Positions 46,653-60,913 of a stretch of 64,000 nt of DNA are shown piece after piece. A program made the translations under genes and the position numbers. Source of the DNA: Nemopilema nomurai (taxonomy: Eukaryota > Cnidaria > Scyphozoa > Rhizostomeae > Rhizostomatidae); NCBI GenBank assembly GCA_003864495.1, contig PEDN01001361.1, forward strand, positions 372,001 to 436,000. Reading direction: 5' to 3'. How positions within the stretch are numbered: position 1 is the first letter of the stretch; each line of letters opens with the position of its first letter. The notes beneath the pieces were generated by a model. That model did not search any database, had not been told where the DNA came from, and saw nothing but the letters and a program-made list of their open reading frames with translations.

Positions 46653-49600
46653 ATGGATGTGATGCAGAAGTTTAGGGAAAGACTTAGGAGGTCATCAAGC
46701 AGCGATGTTCAAAGCATTTGTATATCGACAATTCCAGACAAAGTTGTGGGAACAGGAAGCGACTTTGCTGGTAGACAAGGTGTTATCCGCAGGTATTCGA
46801 TTCCCGCAAAAGCCAGACCTGGTCAAGATTCAAAGCACGAAGGGTAAGATGGGTGAACCATTTAAAAATGAAATTTGATCAATTTTTTTTAATTAGAGCC
46901 ATAATTATTGAAGGCTTGAAAATAAATGCTTAAACCCCCATTAAAGCTGCATTATTGAGAAGCATATTGCAACCTGTACGTCGTTTTTATCTCAATGTTT
47001 TCTTTTCAAAAGTTTATTTACATGGTGGCATTTTAGGAACGCTGCTTTGAAAATAACAAGTTTACATTAGCAATTTGGGAAAATATAACCCCCCCTCCCT
47101 TTCAGCAAAATTTTGAAGCTCAAATTATTTCATTTAAGCTCTAGGATGCATCAAGTCTATTCTTTACAAACCTTGTATCATCCATTGTCAAGTAGACTTA
47201 TTGGCGTGGTAAATCATGCTAAATGATAGATATAATGAACTGACCAGGCTAGGTCTTATGTGAAATATGATGATTAAGGGCAAGGCTGCTGTAGTGAAGA
47301 TTTACCAGATACCTTCCTTTGTAAAAAGATGGTTGTTAGAGAGTGAAGTTGGTCTGGAAAGCTGCTTAAGACATCAGCAAAATATGGAATTTTTGGTCTA
47401 TGGAATCTTTTGATAGTGGCATGATAAAGGACTTTTATTTGTGCAAATTATATACTCAAGCCTGTTCATCCCCACCAGTTAATGTTACATGTTTCATTGC
47501 AGGATATGATTTGAATACCCAAATTGGTTTGAACATCAACCACTGATGAAACTTAATTAGGATAATTTGAGGTGGAAATAGAACTACAATTATCACTTCT
47601 GATATGTAATTTTAGGTCTTGATCTTAATGAAATGTCTTCATTTTATCACATTAAGTGTATTGTGTAACTGCTCCCTCTAATCTCAAAATTAAAACCTTT
47701 GACTTCTTATATAATTTGACTTATCATATCAAGCTAGGCTAGTTTTTAACTTCATTGTTTTATTCTTGCCTTTTAGACCATTGTACCCAAAGCAAGTTTT
47801 TGAAGGAAACAAGCTAGAGGTAACTAAAAGCTTTTCTATTCACAATACAAATTCTAAATTGTGCTCATTCTTAGAATCATTCTAATTTTCCTTTCTGTAC
47901 ATTTAAGGGCAGTAAAATAGTTTTCATCCCATCAACCATGGAATTACATTTGATAAGATTTTAGCCATGCAGTGAATCATTTTTCTTTTCTTTCAATTAA
48001 AGCTTTATTTGTTACCACCAATTCAGTTCAGTACAGAAATGTCAGTGCTATCAATATAATAAGTATGGCTGAGGTTTTCAAACAAGTTTTTTCAGTTAAG
48101 ATTATTCATTTCAAATTAATGGTCAATGAACAATTTCATTGCAAAAATGGTTCATTTTATCAAAATATTGTCATTGGCTATCCAAAACATTATTGGTAGT
48201 AAACAAAAGGTTATGTCATATCTAGACTGCTTGTTGAAGAAAGCCTGAAGCTAAAGACAAAACACATTTAAAAATCGAATTAATATTTCTATATATATAG
48301 TTTCTAATTATAAATTTGACTATCTGACAATTCAATTTTTTTCAGTATACTGCCTCTTCAGAAAAGCAAAGTTTCTTAGATGCTTATAAAACATTACAAT
48401 ATGAAAAGGCTGACACTGATATAAGACTGCAAAATGCACTTGAGAAGGTATCCCATTATTGATGCATATTTTTGTTGCTTATCATGACTGTTTACTCATA
48501 TCAGTAACAAACAAACTCTTGTATGGGTGTAAAGTGGATGGTCAAAGATAATTGCTTAGTTTTCTATTTAAATCAGGCAATGCTGGAAAATAAAATGGTA
48601 GGGGTGCAATGAATCACACTCCTTGTGGGGCCAACGTGTGCAATGGTGTGCAATTGGACCAAAGTACTTTTTTGTACAGAAAGATACAAAGATTTATTGT
48701 AACTTTACCATAAGAGAAAATTAGACAAGGCTACTTCAATCAATACACTTTGCTTAAACAAGCTTTTCTCAGCAATCAGCTTATACTGTCATTGCCTTTC
48801 AAAAAATCTATTTTCTGAAGAGAAGGATTCACAAAGCAATGCGCATCGAGCAAGCATAATTTTTACCAGTGTTTGGGTGGAAGAATAAAGTTCATGAGAT
48901 GTTACAGTCAGTTTAAACAAAGATCGCAACAGAATAAAACAACATTTTGAAGAGCCTAGTAGATAGATTGAAGAGTCTAAAAATAGATAGCACCTATCTG
49001 TGCTTGTCTTTGAATCCATTTTCCCTTTCGTTTTAAAGTTCCCTTTTTTCGTTTTGACACCACAGCTGTAACTAGAGCACCATCTGTGCCACCACTATCA
49101 TCAAATTAAGAAACAGGTACATTGATCCGTCAAAACTGACAAAGAAGACTGTCCCTTAAAACTGATCAGTTTTCACTGAGCGAGTATTTCAGCCTTGTGC
49201 CATGGAAAACAGAAACCGGCATATCACAACAGTTATCTTTGTGAAGTTCGAGCTTGTTGTAATTTGTGTTAAAAATTGGAAAGGCAGCAACTATTTTGCT
49301 TAATAACAACATTCTCCAAACTCCCTGTCAACATTGGACAGTATTTATCATTTTAGAATGAAATGTTCAGATTATTTGAGCAATGGACGGTGTGTGCCAA
49401 GGCATGGGCGTGCGATTGCATACCTTTCCCAGCATTGCCTGATTTAAATGCTCCTGATGATTTTAATTTTATCCAGTAAATAATGTTTCTCTATCTGCCA
49501 TTGAAAATAAAATGCTGTCATATGTATATAACAGTCTTGACCTTATTCTGTTCTGTTACATATTTAGTTCTATTGCTCTCTATTTTACTTATCTACATTG

Positions 49601-52600
49601 TTTATTTTCTAGTTAAAAGAAAGAGACAACACAATTAAAGAACTCCAAAATGTTATACAGCAAATAAAAGAGGATCGCTTGCAGGATGAAGAGGTTCGAT
49701 ATCAACGCTCCATTCTTGCAAAAAGACAGGTAAGTTTTTTTCTCTTTGTTTATCATGCAAAATGCAATGGTCTTTTATTGAAGAGTAATTTGATTTTTAG
49801 TGTGTAAGCTCAAGAAGCACAGTCATATTGTTTGATGGAAAATTGATGAACTTCAAACTGATTTTCACAGGGCCTTTTCAATGCACTGTTGATACTGTTG
49901 ATTAATTTTGCTAAGGGAATGAAGTATTTAAGCTTAGACTTTTTGTATTTAGTGTTAAAATCACTTTTAGATATTTTAGGCTAGTCCTTTGTAATGTAAA
50001 GTACCAATTACATTTAAGGAAACAAGATTTTGATTATCTGTACATTAGATTAAGCCAAGATTTCACTTCTAATTCTTAAACAAGGAAATTATTTCTCCTG
50101 TTTTTGCTGTTTGTTTTTCTTAATTGCATTGTCATTTTATTTTCCCTTTACAGTATATTGATAGTTTAGAAGCAGAAATTGACAAAATGAAGAAAAAAAT
50201 CGAGCAGGATGTAAGTCTGGTGTTTTGCTGAAATTTTTTCAGGTTTCAAAGTTTTCATTGTGTCATTCAGAATACTTTGATTCATAATTTGATCCAATCT
50301 TTAATCTTAAATTTTTGTCTTTTGTCCCTCAATTATCTTGTGTATTTAGTCTACTCATTAAGTCTATTAGGAAGTGTTTATAATAGTCAGTTTTATGAAG
50401 TAAAACATGATAATCATAGTTTAAGAAAAAAGTTAAATTTCTGTGAGTGGAACAAGATCTAAGAGTTTTTCCAAAGACACCTTCCTAGTAGAAGCCTCTA
50501 AAATCTTAGGACAAGCAACATTTTGGTTTTCTTTATTATATCTGGAATTCAAAATGTTTTGAAAACCAAACCAAATAATGGCAACCTTTTGATGGGCTAC
50601 AATAAGAAGAATCTTTGTAAAATAAAGTCTCTCTATTGAACTATTAAATTTTTAGAGTCACAACTTTTGATCGATTGAACATCAGCAGAGAATATTTAGT
50701 TCATTTGGAACATTTGACTGAAAGAAAGACGAAAGGCTAGCATAAACAATATTTGAATCAGATGCTACATACTTGTTCTTGTGTGTCATCAAAATGGCAC
50801 AAAAAGCACAGAGCTGAAATGTCATGGCACCAGTAGCATTCTACAAAAACATCATTTTGCTTTTGCAAAAAACTAAATAAATGCTAAGCGGTGAAAGGAC
50901 TGTATATATAGGAAGTGTCGATTTTGACAAGATGTTTTCCAAACAAAAGTTTGACCTATTCATATGTTTGATTTTTAATAACATCAACAGAATTCCCCAA
51001 ATAGAACTCTCACAGTTGTAGGGAAACTCCCAAATAGAACTCTCAAAGTTGCAGGGAAAGTCATTTATCTCAAACTTTAAATGGAAAGAAAGCTTTTTAA
51101 ATCGTATCATCAAGTTTAAAATGATTATTTGAGTAATAACATTATTAACTATTTTTCATGATAGAATATTGATGTAGAGAAAAAGGTGAGAAAAGCAAAG
51201 AGGAAGGTTGCTCAGATAAAGCAAGAATATGCTCTTAAAATGTTTGAAATCCAGCAAGAAAATGCTTCGCTCAAAGAACGTATTAAAGAACTGGAAGGTG
51301 AGGCCATCTTTGCTTCAATTCTGCTTCAGATGCTAAGTGGCTTGATTTGTGGTAAAGTTTACTGGGTCGCGGTTTGTGCCATGACAGTACGCGATTAAAG
51401 GGCAGAGTGACATTACTTTTGAAAATGCCACAGAAAACTGTTTGTAACCCTTCTTATTTTAACAATTGAATTTCCCAAATGCTTTCAGTTATTTATTGTA
51501 TATGTCAATGACGCCAAAGCAACAGCATCTGCTAGTGAGCTGCTAGTAAGCATTTTTATAACGCCAACACCCACAGGAGCTCATAAAAACGTGTTTGTCT
51601 TCAATTCCGCGTTTGTCTTCAAGTGTGCTGCTGATAAATGGATTGCGCCAAAGTGAATGGGACAGATAATTGCTGTTATAGCAGCGCTCTTGCTGAGTTG
51701 AATATCCAATTTTGCTGCTTTAGAGACTTCTTTGGTGACAAATCATAAAATCAACACAAATTTACTTCTTTTCTGCCTTTTGGCGTTTGGCAACAGGAGT
51801 ATCTGATTAATATAAAAAAGACTTACACTCTAATTGTTTTATAATTGGCATCAAGCTACTGTAAGGTGTGTTTGCGGTTAAATTTCTCACTTTTTCTTCG
51901 GATGGCACTATTTTATCATTCCTTAATTGTCTTAGCATCATGAATGTTCACACAACTAATTAGCATGTCCAAAGTAAAAAAAACATCTGTTGCAGATTTT
52001 CTTGCTGTATTTTCTTTCTAAAGTGTGATCACGATCGAGCCGCTATCACCATTTCTAAGATGAGAGATGCTATGACCGTTTTTGATATACGAAAATACTC
52101 TTGTACTAATACTGGTTACTCTTGTAAATTACCTAATCACTAGGAATCTTGCCATTAGAGCCAGTTTTCGCACAAAAATGTGACAAAACTGAATCTATTT
52201 ATCTTCGGCTCCTTCCTAAATCTTGGCACTAATTCGAGTAAAAGAGCCGGTTGACAGCGCCCAAGCTGAGACGATGAAACTTTTTGAACTTTTTATGAAG
52301 TGCGCTAGATGTTGCTTATCTCTATATAAATATTCTTCTGATATTTTGTCGACCAACAAAAGCAGCTTGGCTTGTCTCTATATTCCGCGGTTGCTCCTTT
52401 TAAAAACATGCTCGCTGCACTGCAAGTTTCAGCTGACCGTGAACTTTTTTGTCATTGGCATACCTTTTGTAATCTTATTTTAACTATGTTTAAGGTTTCC
52501 TTATAGATATAGTTAAGTCAAAAGTTTGCAACCTTTTTTGTATAATATTCTGACTCAAATCTGACCTCAAAGTAAGCAGGGAGGCGGATTGTTTTGTCGG

Positions 52601-52939
52601 TTACTTGCTAATATCTAGTCTTTTTTTTTATTTCTGAAGATTAGACCAGCAATAAGCGTTTTAATAGCTGCAGTATTTGTAAAAATTTGTCGCAATTTTT
52701 TTTCTGTTACTTTTTCAGGAACCAAGACACTGAATGAAGGCATGGGTAAACTCAACGCTCGGCAGGAGCAAAGTAAAGCACGTGAACTCTCGGATGACTG
52801 TAAGCCAAAGCATGAACTAATCGTTGAACTGTCGGAAGAGATTTCTTCGCTCATTCAAGAGAATATGACTCTTAAAGAAGATCTTCAGGTTGCAAATGAG
52901 AAACTTTTGAAGTTCACCATGTCGAAAAAAGGCTCGTAG
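46653..52939 (+). CDS. Coiled-coil protein of unknown function, 7 exons
   Basis: Exons 46653-46843, 47777-47819, 48346-48447, 49613-49729, 50154-50210, 51165-51297 and 52719-52939 join in frame (all GT-AG) into 287 residues. The first 65 are polar, basic and serine-rich (SSSSD at 14-18) and probably disordered. From about 80 to the C-terminus, charged heptad-like helices dominate (for example KERDNTIKELQNVIQQIKED, SLEAEIDKMKKKIEQD, KQEYALKMFEIQQENASLKE, VELSEEISSLIQENMTLKED), a long coiled coil that probably dimerises. Many junctions are phase 0, so individual heptad blocks could be skipped without a frameshift. No signal peptide, membrane segment or enzymatic motif. I do not recognise a named orthologue. 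A canonical AATAAA lies at 53027-53032. Confidence 0.8.
50996..51060. repeat. Two-copy 30-odd-bp tandem repeat in intron 5 of the coiled-coil gene
   Basis: CCAAATAGAACTCTCA..GTTG.AGGGAAA occurs twice in succession with two substitutions. Confidence 0.85.
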
Positions 52940-53026
52940 TTAGAAAATTAGTGTATTTGATTTACTTCTACTCACATCATGTTTATATGTTCAAATATTA
53001 TTTGCAAAGATTATAAATGACTATGG

Positions 53027-53032
53027 AATAAA
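53027..53032 (+). terminator. Candidate polyadenylation signal of the coiled-coil gene
   Basis: AATAAA 88 nt after the stop codon at 52939. Confidence 0.6.
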
Positions 53033-56000
53033 GATTATACTTTTAACGCTGTTGCAACGAATTCCAAGCAGTAACTTTTTTATAGAATTTCATAGTATTT
53101 TTATTCGTTTGACAAAAGATTGACCAGAAAAATGTAATTTTATTGTTTGTGGACAGAAATTGGCGATGCAACAGATTTCTTCGTTTTACCTAGCTGGGTT
53201 GTTTGTTTATCTGTATGCTTCAAGAACTGAAGTTTCTTAATTTGTCCCGATTTTCCTTGTAATACTTTGCAATTTTTTTATGAAAATATGACAAGTATCA
53301 GGCTTTTAATCGCCTTCGATGATGCAATTTCCAGCTACGGGGGCTTAAATTGCATAGCTATTTCAGAAGGAAGAAGCCCACATTACCAAGAATAGATCGC
53401 TAAGCAACTCGTGAAATGCACTGATAATCAGCTGGGATATCTTGGGAACATATTTAGTGCAAGTCAAAGAGATGCCAGTAAAGTAGAAGACAAGTCAAGC
53501 CTGCAGTTCTTTTTCGTTTTGATGGGCACCTGCTTCTTCTTGTTTTTTTTGTTTTGCAAAGGATGGAGTGCAGATCAAGGGACTCTTTTCGGTAATAGGG
53601 CCAATAAAGATGTATTTAATCGTTTGAAATTTTAGTCATTGTTGATGCTTTTATGAAAGAAGTTGATGCCTTTTCCAACCACGAAGGCAGGTATGCTATG
53701 CTGCAAATTGCGAGTTGTCATTTTGTGGGTGATTAAATATTCACAGACACACAAGAACCTTATCGTAACTCTCATGAATGTAGAATCGAACACCACAGGG
53801 TGTACTGTGAGCTCGCGTCATTTGAAAATGTTTAGTCTTATCACTGTTATGACATCGCTGTCCCCACTGCCATTAACTAAACAATCATCAACCAGGCTGC
53901 ATATGGCCTACCAGATCATAATTTCAATAAAATTGGAACATTGTCTTTACGAATCTAATCTAGATAACTGCTGGTGTGTTGTCCTTCTGGATTTTAATTT
54001 TGGATTAATCATTTGGTAAGACCAAGCACAACTGATTCAGCTCGATCGATATCGCTCTGTTAGTGGTGCTCAGTTCAGGAGATAATTAAACAGAAGCGGA
54101 CCTTGTTTACCATTTTTGACTCCTATCTCGTTTGCTTCTCACATCTTTTGCTATCTTTGTTAGAAACCTATATTTTATGTAAATATATTCTAAAGAGGAA
54201 ATAGCTTATTTGGAACCATTAAATCCATTTCCAATCCTTTAATTTTTACCAGAGTTTTCTCGGCAGATACTCTCTCCTCCTTTTCTCCAGAGAAAAAGGT
54301 CAGTGTGAATTCTTAAGTTTGTTAAAGCTTCTGAAAGCGATCGATTTTTGGTTTTTTACAGTTATGATGCATTAAAGTAGAATTTTTTAAGCGCTTGGAA
54401 AGGGTTTTCTAGATCAAAGTTAGATTCTTCAATTTATCTGTAGTTTTCAATTGGTTGATGTAAAAAAAATTACAACTTAAATCTCAATACGTACTTTGTA
54501 TCTCGATGCCAGTGTTCTCTTTTATTGCGTGCACCTAAAACTTCAGCACTCCTAAAACTCCACTGAGGTTTCGTAATCTTGTGACTAGCATTGCGTATGA
54601 CAAGCTCCAAAAAAAGTCATTGTATGACTAGTGCCAGATTATGTTGCAAGGAAGCGATCTTACTTCCGCATAGTAGGATTATATTTTTCAAGATTTTTAA
54701 CATCACCTGTGTATCATGCAATTTTCATTATTTTTTCAACGCTTTGCAGGATATTTGTACCATTTCCAGCTGTATGGATGTGAAATCGTGTCATGAATGA
54801 TAGAATTACCCATACTGTTCTTATTTGGCAGGGGCCAAAGGCAGTTGAGATTCTTCATGGACTCAACTCAAATACTTCTCAGTACTTGCATTTTAAGACA
54901 CACGCAGTAAGACCTGCTTTGTGGTACAATACTTCACTAAATGGAAATAGCTGAACCAGTTTTGCATATTTGAAGAACCGCTATTTCTAGCTATTGTGTA
55001 GTGAGACTTCTTCTGATCCCCCGTGTTATAATAATTCATACCAGGCCTCCAATTCTCACTGGTGCAGCCATAGACATGATAAATTGAGGTGGAGGGCGAG
55101 AGTCACGTTTCAGAACAAAAGCACAACTCATTAAATGTATCTGTAATTCGCAGGTTTTCTTTCATGTAAAAGCACTATTGCAATTGTTTTGTTCGTGACA
55201 TTTTCAAGCAGTTTCAGAGCCCATGATCATTCCAGGAAAAATACCTTCTCAATGACTAAGGGCCTGCTTAAACAACTCATGCTTTGCCCCACTGTCTTTG
55301 GCTGCATTCACCTTTGAAATTATCTGAGTGGTTTAATAGATTCAGCTTGCTAGTCGTGCCTTGATTGTGCCTTGACCTAGTTCACCATTGACCTCTCTTC
55401 GTTCCTACGATAGCTACAAATACACGTAAGACAGATGAAAAGGAGGCATCCCCACATCCATAGCTGATAATGATCAATCACTAAAACCACTTTGTTTAGT
55501 TTGTCGTTTAATAAAAGGTTTATCTTCGTGATCTATGCGTTAATGCTCCATAAACAAGTTCCTGCCACTATTCATGTTACAGAAATATTATCATTAGCTC
55601 GCAGGTGGAAAGCAGAACGATAGCACACGTAGATTTCTCTTCTGCAGAGGCTTCCGCAGAGCTGCTGGAAAACATTATCGCCGCATAAAGCATGGAGAAG
55701 GAAATAAAACATTTTTAAGCCCTTGACAGTGATAACAAGAAACACCACTACTCCATCTAGACAGAAGCTAATATGCAATATCCAGACTCAATTTTCGGCT
55801 TCAATGTTGGCTAGCTGCAGTAGTATTGAGTAAAAGTTTTTAGAATATTTATGAGGACCATTAATGCTCTTACCCGGCTTTACAATTATTCGTAGTGACC
55901 CAGTCCATGACAAATTCGAGAAATATGAGAGAGTCGTTTTAAGTCTCAAATCAAATGTTATGCTACATAGAAACATGTCTTGGTCGCAAAAGTCTCTAAA

Positions 56001-56140
56001 CGTTCTGTTGAATGCTTTCCTCTTTCCATTCTTTTGTATTGCTAAACTCACTGCACTACGTGAACCTGTTGTTTGCCATTTTCAGCCGTTGCCACTACTG
56101 GTTGATATTAGCCATAGTATTTGCATTCCGTATGGCCCTT
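53033..56140. other. Intergenic, no gene recognised
   Basis: Short overlapping frames on both strands without domains or plausible exon chains. Confidence 0.45.
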
Positions 56141-56305
56141 AAGCCCTATCTCCACTAGGCGGAAAATTGTCGCGCGGCGAAAAGTAGGATCACTTTCTAC
56201 TTTTCGCTAGTCGGCCTTTTCCGCCGCGACAATTTCAATTAGCCAATTAGATCGCAGGAAATTTTTCCGCCTCGACAATTTTCCGCCTTGTGGAGATTCG
56301 CCCTT
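56141..56305. mobile_element. Short MITE, 165 bp
   Basis: Inverted ends share ATCTCCAC followed by AGGCGGAAAATTGTCG (one extra mismatch between them), about 30 bp in all, closing on CGACAATTTTCCGCC at the right. An internal 11-bp palindrome GCGAAAAGTAG (56177-56187) / CTACTTTTCGC (56197-56207) lies in the left half. No clear target duplication was seen. Confidence 0.75.
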
Positions 56306-58192
56306 ACGTCCGAGAATTATGCTAAAAAACACCGTTACGACCTCGTCGATACGTAATTCGCAGTAAGCCGTGTCTGGACACATCAAGGACATTCCTTCCA
56401 CGACAGTATTCCTTTAAAGGATGTGCAACTCCAGGTTTTATTCTGCAAGAGCTCTCAAAGAACAACACATTACTTTCAAGAGGCTAGCAGAGCGAATAGA
56501 AGATTAATCTAGGATTTCTCAGTTGCCTGAGGACTTTGTCATTTCTAATCTTCTTTTCTAGGATATAAAACAATGTCATTGCACAATAATTCCCTAGACT
56601 TGTCTAACGTAACGTGCGAAAGATTCAGGTCTCTGATTTAATTAGCTTGACAGATACATTTTCTCTCTGCTTGATGCTCTTTAGTCTTGATATTTTCAGG
56701 CTAAAAGTTATTTTCAGCGTCCGGACGTTATTTCTAGCGCTTAAGTATGATCTTTTTCTTTTTCTCTGCTGGGTTTAGATATACCATAATCGAGATTCTT
56801 TAATGAATGCAGAAAAGTTTCGATGCACGTCAGAGTGATAAAAGCATTTTCTAGACAATGTAATTGTAGGTTTAAAAGACGGCCTAAGTCACAATTATAA
56901 TCGACACATGATGTGAAGTGACGACTAGGAAAGTCGGTAACAATGAAAGGAAAGGAAATTAAACAAAGGATAAGGACAGTACAGGGAAGTACAAGAATCA
57001 TATGGACAGCAATTCAACGGAAGATGCTAAAAAGTAAAAACTTTCTTTTGCTTATAATGATATTGGCTTAAATTCTATAAGCAATTTTGGCCTCTAATTT
57101 TTCTCAGATATTGTATATCATTGAAATTGAACTTTCACAAAGATAGACTTTGAAAACGTGGGCTTCAGCCCCAACAGAATCATCCTCGGCCAGTAAGGCT
57201 GCTTAATTAGCTAGCGAAATAGAATTTACGTGTACCCATAGTGCATTCTGGGTTCTTGATTAGCAGCCATCAATGCTATTCGATTTGGCCCTTAATGGAC
57301 AGTCCATTGTTTAAAAATTCTCACTCCGCTTTACCTGCATCCATCCATTAGTAAGGCGTAATTGTCAAAAATTGTTTCCAAAGATTAATGTTAAAGGATT
57401 AATTAACACATTTGTAACAAAAGCGCCTTCGCACGTTGTTGGCAACATCAACAACAACAGCATACCCTTTTAAAGTAAGGTGCCACAAAGCCCTATCATG
57501 TTTCGAACATTGAGCTGCAGCGTGATTTTGTAGCAAGTGTTAACTGAAACGCTACTCATTCGTGTTGTCAGGTTATCCAGCTTTCATTAGTGGAAGCTCT
57601 ATTCTTTCGAATTAATGCTTTAAGTACAGAATTTGATACAAGTTGGTTTTCTCGGTGGTCTAAATAGCTTGTTGACTGAGGCTTGCCTAACCTTAAATTA
57701 CAGTGAAAACCTTAAAAGGCTCCAATGTTAGAAAGCTAAACTGAAATGTGAGTTTAAATTTGAGTGTGCAGCTTTTCCGTGAAATGGCACAAAGATAGGG
57801 AAAATACGGAATTCTCCTTGAACTGGTTTGCACTTTACCTAAGAAAGGTAGACAAATGGCGAAGTTATTGACTTATCCTGTTTCTGGAGCGTTTTAGGAC
57901 AAGTGGGAACATGTTTTGACAAAATACCCCATGATTCAATTATGAGCTAGGTTTAAATAACTCTCTTTTTGTTTAGTAGGTGATGAGGTGGATCTTTCAA
58001 CACGAGCTGAAGAAAGCGTCAGAATTGAGCAAGCCGATATCTATGCGAAAAGTAGCAAATATCACACTCCCTCTACCATGTGCCATTTAAAGAAATCATG
58101 TCGTTCATTTCTATCAGACAGAAGAACATTTCCAGACAAACGAGCGAGTAGATATCAACTGAAGTCAGCATTCTTTATTTGAGGAATCAGTT
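56306..58192. other. Intergenic, no gene recognised
   Basis: A small frame at 57988-58182 is preceded by a TTTGTTTAG-like acceptor but has no partner exons or domain. Confidence 0.4.
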
Positions 58193-58490
58193 ACCGTAAA
58201 TCCTCGAATTGGCCCCCCCTCGAATAAGCCCCCACCCTAGAACTACAAAATTTTCAATAAGCCCCCCTCTCGAATAAGCCCCCCTCGATTTAATTATTTT
58301 TGACCTTTGGCATTTTAGTGAATTACCACAAAAATTATATTTTTGTTAATAATTTAATCAAATGTTACTTTATACTTAGGCTACTTTTATATTATGAAAA
58401 GAAAGAAATTTCAATAATTATTTTTTCATGTGGCATGTTCCAAAAAGTTTTATAAGCCCCCTCCCTCGAATAAGCCCCCCCCCCCTCGAG
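58193..58490. repeat. C-rich interspersed repeat with CTCGAATAAGCCCCC blocks
   Basis: Starts TACCGTAAATCCTCGAATTGG and carries three CTCGAATAAGCCCCC blocks plus variants (near 58225, 58275 and 58458) around an AT-rich core of about 170 bp. TACCGTAAAT at its left resembles the ends of the TA-flanked MITE at 43050-43629. I could not find a matching inverted right end. Confidence 0.65.
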
Positions 58491-60913
58491 TGCCTAATGC
58501 TTTGAAAATTAAAGTTATTTGCTAATAAAAATTGCTCAAAAATTAAGTGCATTTAGCTGCGTGCAAAACGATGCAATTATATCTTTTTTGAGCTGTTCTT
58601 TGTCAATTAGAATTTTGAGTATTCAATCTTAGCTCTGAACCGCAGGACCAGTAAGCCTATTGACTGATAGGAATCAGCCAAAGTTTTTGATAAAAGTAGT
58701 CAGTTCGTGTCATCAGAATTTCCCATAGAGAGAAAGATGCGTATAATGCGAAAATTCAACAAAGCTTAAGTTCTCTCAGGACAGATATACTTTAAGGATG
58801 GCTCTGGGTCTCAAGCAATCTGCCCCCATTCAATGTGGTGGCTTTCAGGCTTCTTAAAACCTCGTCTGCTCTTGTCTTCTCGCCTAATTATTAAATTCCC
58901 ATAACATTGCATTTATATCTTCTTCGCATGCAGGTCATGGCACAATTCCTTTTTATTTACTCTTGAGTTATCCTCTTTTGGTTTCGAGCCTCCAGTGTAT
59001 GTTTCGTGACATTTATTTGACCAGCCTTCAGGAGAACAGATACCGCTTTCATTTTCCTTTGTATTCACCATGCATATTGCACTAAAACTGGGGTTTACGT
59101 TTACACATCACATCCGTCCACAAGTCAATGCAAAGAATTATCTGGGTCAATTCTCACTTAGTGCTTTTTATTGACAACAAAGCAGCTCTGCACATATGCA
59201 CTCTTTTTCTCGTTGAAAATCGATGACATGCAAATATACCTTTTTGACTTCGTCTCAACTTTGAAACTAAAAATCTTTTGGTAGCTTTTCAGATAACGGT
59301 GGCTAGTTATGTCTTAATAATTCAAGGTAATATATGCGCTACAGTTTTACAATTTTAAAGAAAAGGAAATGCTTGTTGTCAGTCCATGTTGGATCCCATT
59401 CAGGTCAATGGAATCTGCCCAAAGTCTTGATGTTCATCGATATAATCTTTCTTTGTTTGGATCTTCCGTGAAAATAGTAAGCAAATTGTTGAAAAGAACG
59501 TTTCTTCCGTGCATTCAAGAAGTAAATTAGTCCTGCATACCTATGGAAGTATACCTATGATAATAGTATACCTATGAAAATTACCAGAGGCGACTCTCCA
59601 AAAAGTTTTAAGATTGAACAAAGAGCAGCGTTTGCCTACTATCACATTATCTTTGTACATAGTCTTCACATACAGCCTTCATTCTCAGGTAAACAGGCTT
59701 TCATTGTAACAACATTACATCTAAAAGCTCCAGTGGCTAAGAGCTGTCCCCAACCCACAACCCCCCCCCCTCACCACGTGGGACTGTGACCTGTCACACC
59801 CAAATGTGTTCTTATTTCTGAGTAGCCGGTGTACAATTTGCCAAATGAAATTATTTCATAACCCGCATATATTTGCAAAAGGCAACCCTCGTTCAATGAT
59901 CAGTAATGCTCTTGATCTGATTTCACACCAAGCATGCCTTTATAGCCCGTTATTTACGTCGTTTGCTTTTCCCCCAAGATGGACTAAAAGGCAGTGCTTG
60001 TCTGGGAAATTTTAGCCCGAAGAACCCTTGACTCATATAACAGACTTGCAAATAAAATCCTGCAGCTTTGTTCAGGTTGCAACGAAAGGAGAAGTCCGTG
60101 AGGGGATGCCCATAGCTGCATTACTTGGACTGGCTAGTTCAGTTTCTTGTTACTGTCTTACGTAACCTAATTTAGCAAGTGAATTCAATTATTCGTTTTA
60201 ACAACAGATCCGTATTCAGACTTAATTCTTAGAAAAAAGCAGCTCGTTCGAACAAGACACGCCTTGATTCGAAGACGCACCTATTTTGCCCTTATATGTA
60301 AGCATCGAACCGTTTTCTGTCACGCCGAATTGTGATCAACTGCAGTTTGTTTATGCCAACTTATTTTATGGCCTACGTTAAATCTTGAAATACGGAGGCA
60401 CTGTTTGGTAGCTTACGATACCAGATTATATTTGTTGACTGTTTCTAAATTATTTGAATTATGAAGGAACTGCATGTCTTACCTTACAGATACAGGACCA
60501 ATATGCCACGCGGTTGTCCGGACTTTTGGAGTTATTCTAGTACAAATGTAATCTAAAAGAGACACATATTCGCAAAACCTTCAGGGAGAGAGAACTTTGA
60601 GATTGGAAGCTTACCATCCTAGCTTCAAATTGTTGACCGAATTGACATAATTAGTATCATAAATTTAATCACGCTGTCAATTTTTGAAGGAAATAAATTA
60701 AGTCCAGAAAGGATAAAACGGGTAAAATCAAGAATTTTTCCACGATATACACCTTTGTGAATATGCGGAATAAGATAACTGTTGTCCAGAAAACGTCTTT
60801 TCCAATCTGTAACTCCTGAACAAGGGAAAACTCACTTTTAAGCTGCACTGCGGATTTGCATATAAAACAGTTCGTTGTTAACATGTTAGTATAGCTGGAT
60901 TTGCACAATACAG
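58491..60913. other. Intergenic, no gene recognised
   Basis: Scattered short frames only. A small TATACCTATGA repeat occurs three times at about 59538-59577 and a C run at 59761. Confidence 0.4.
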
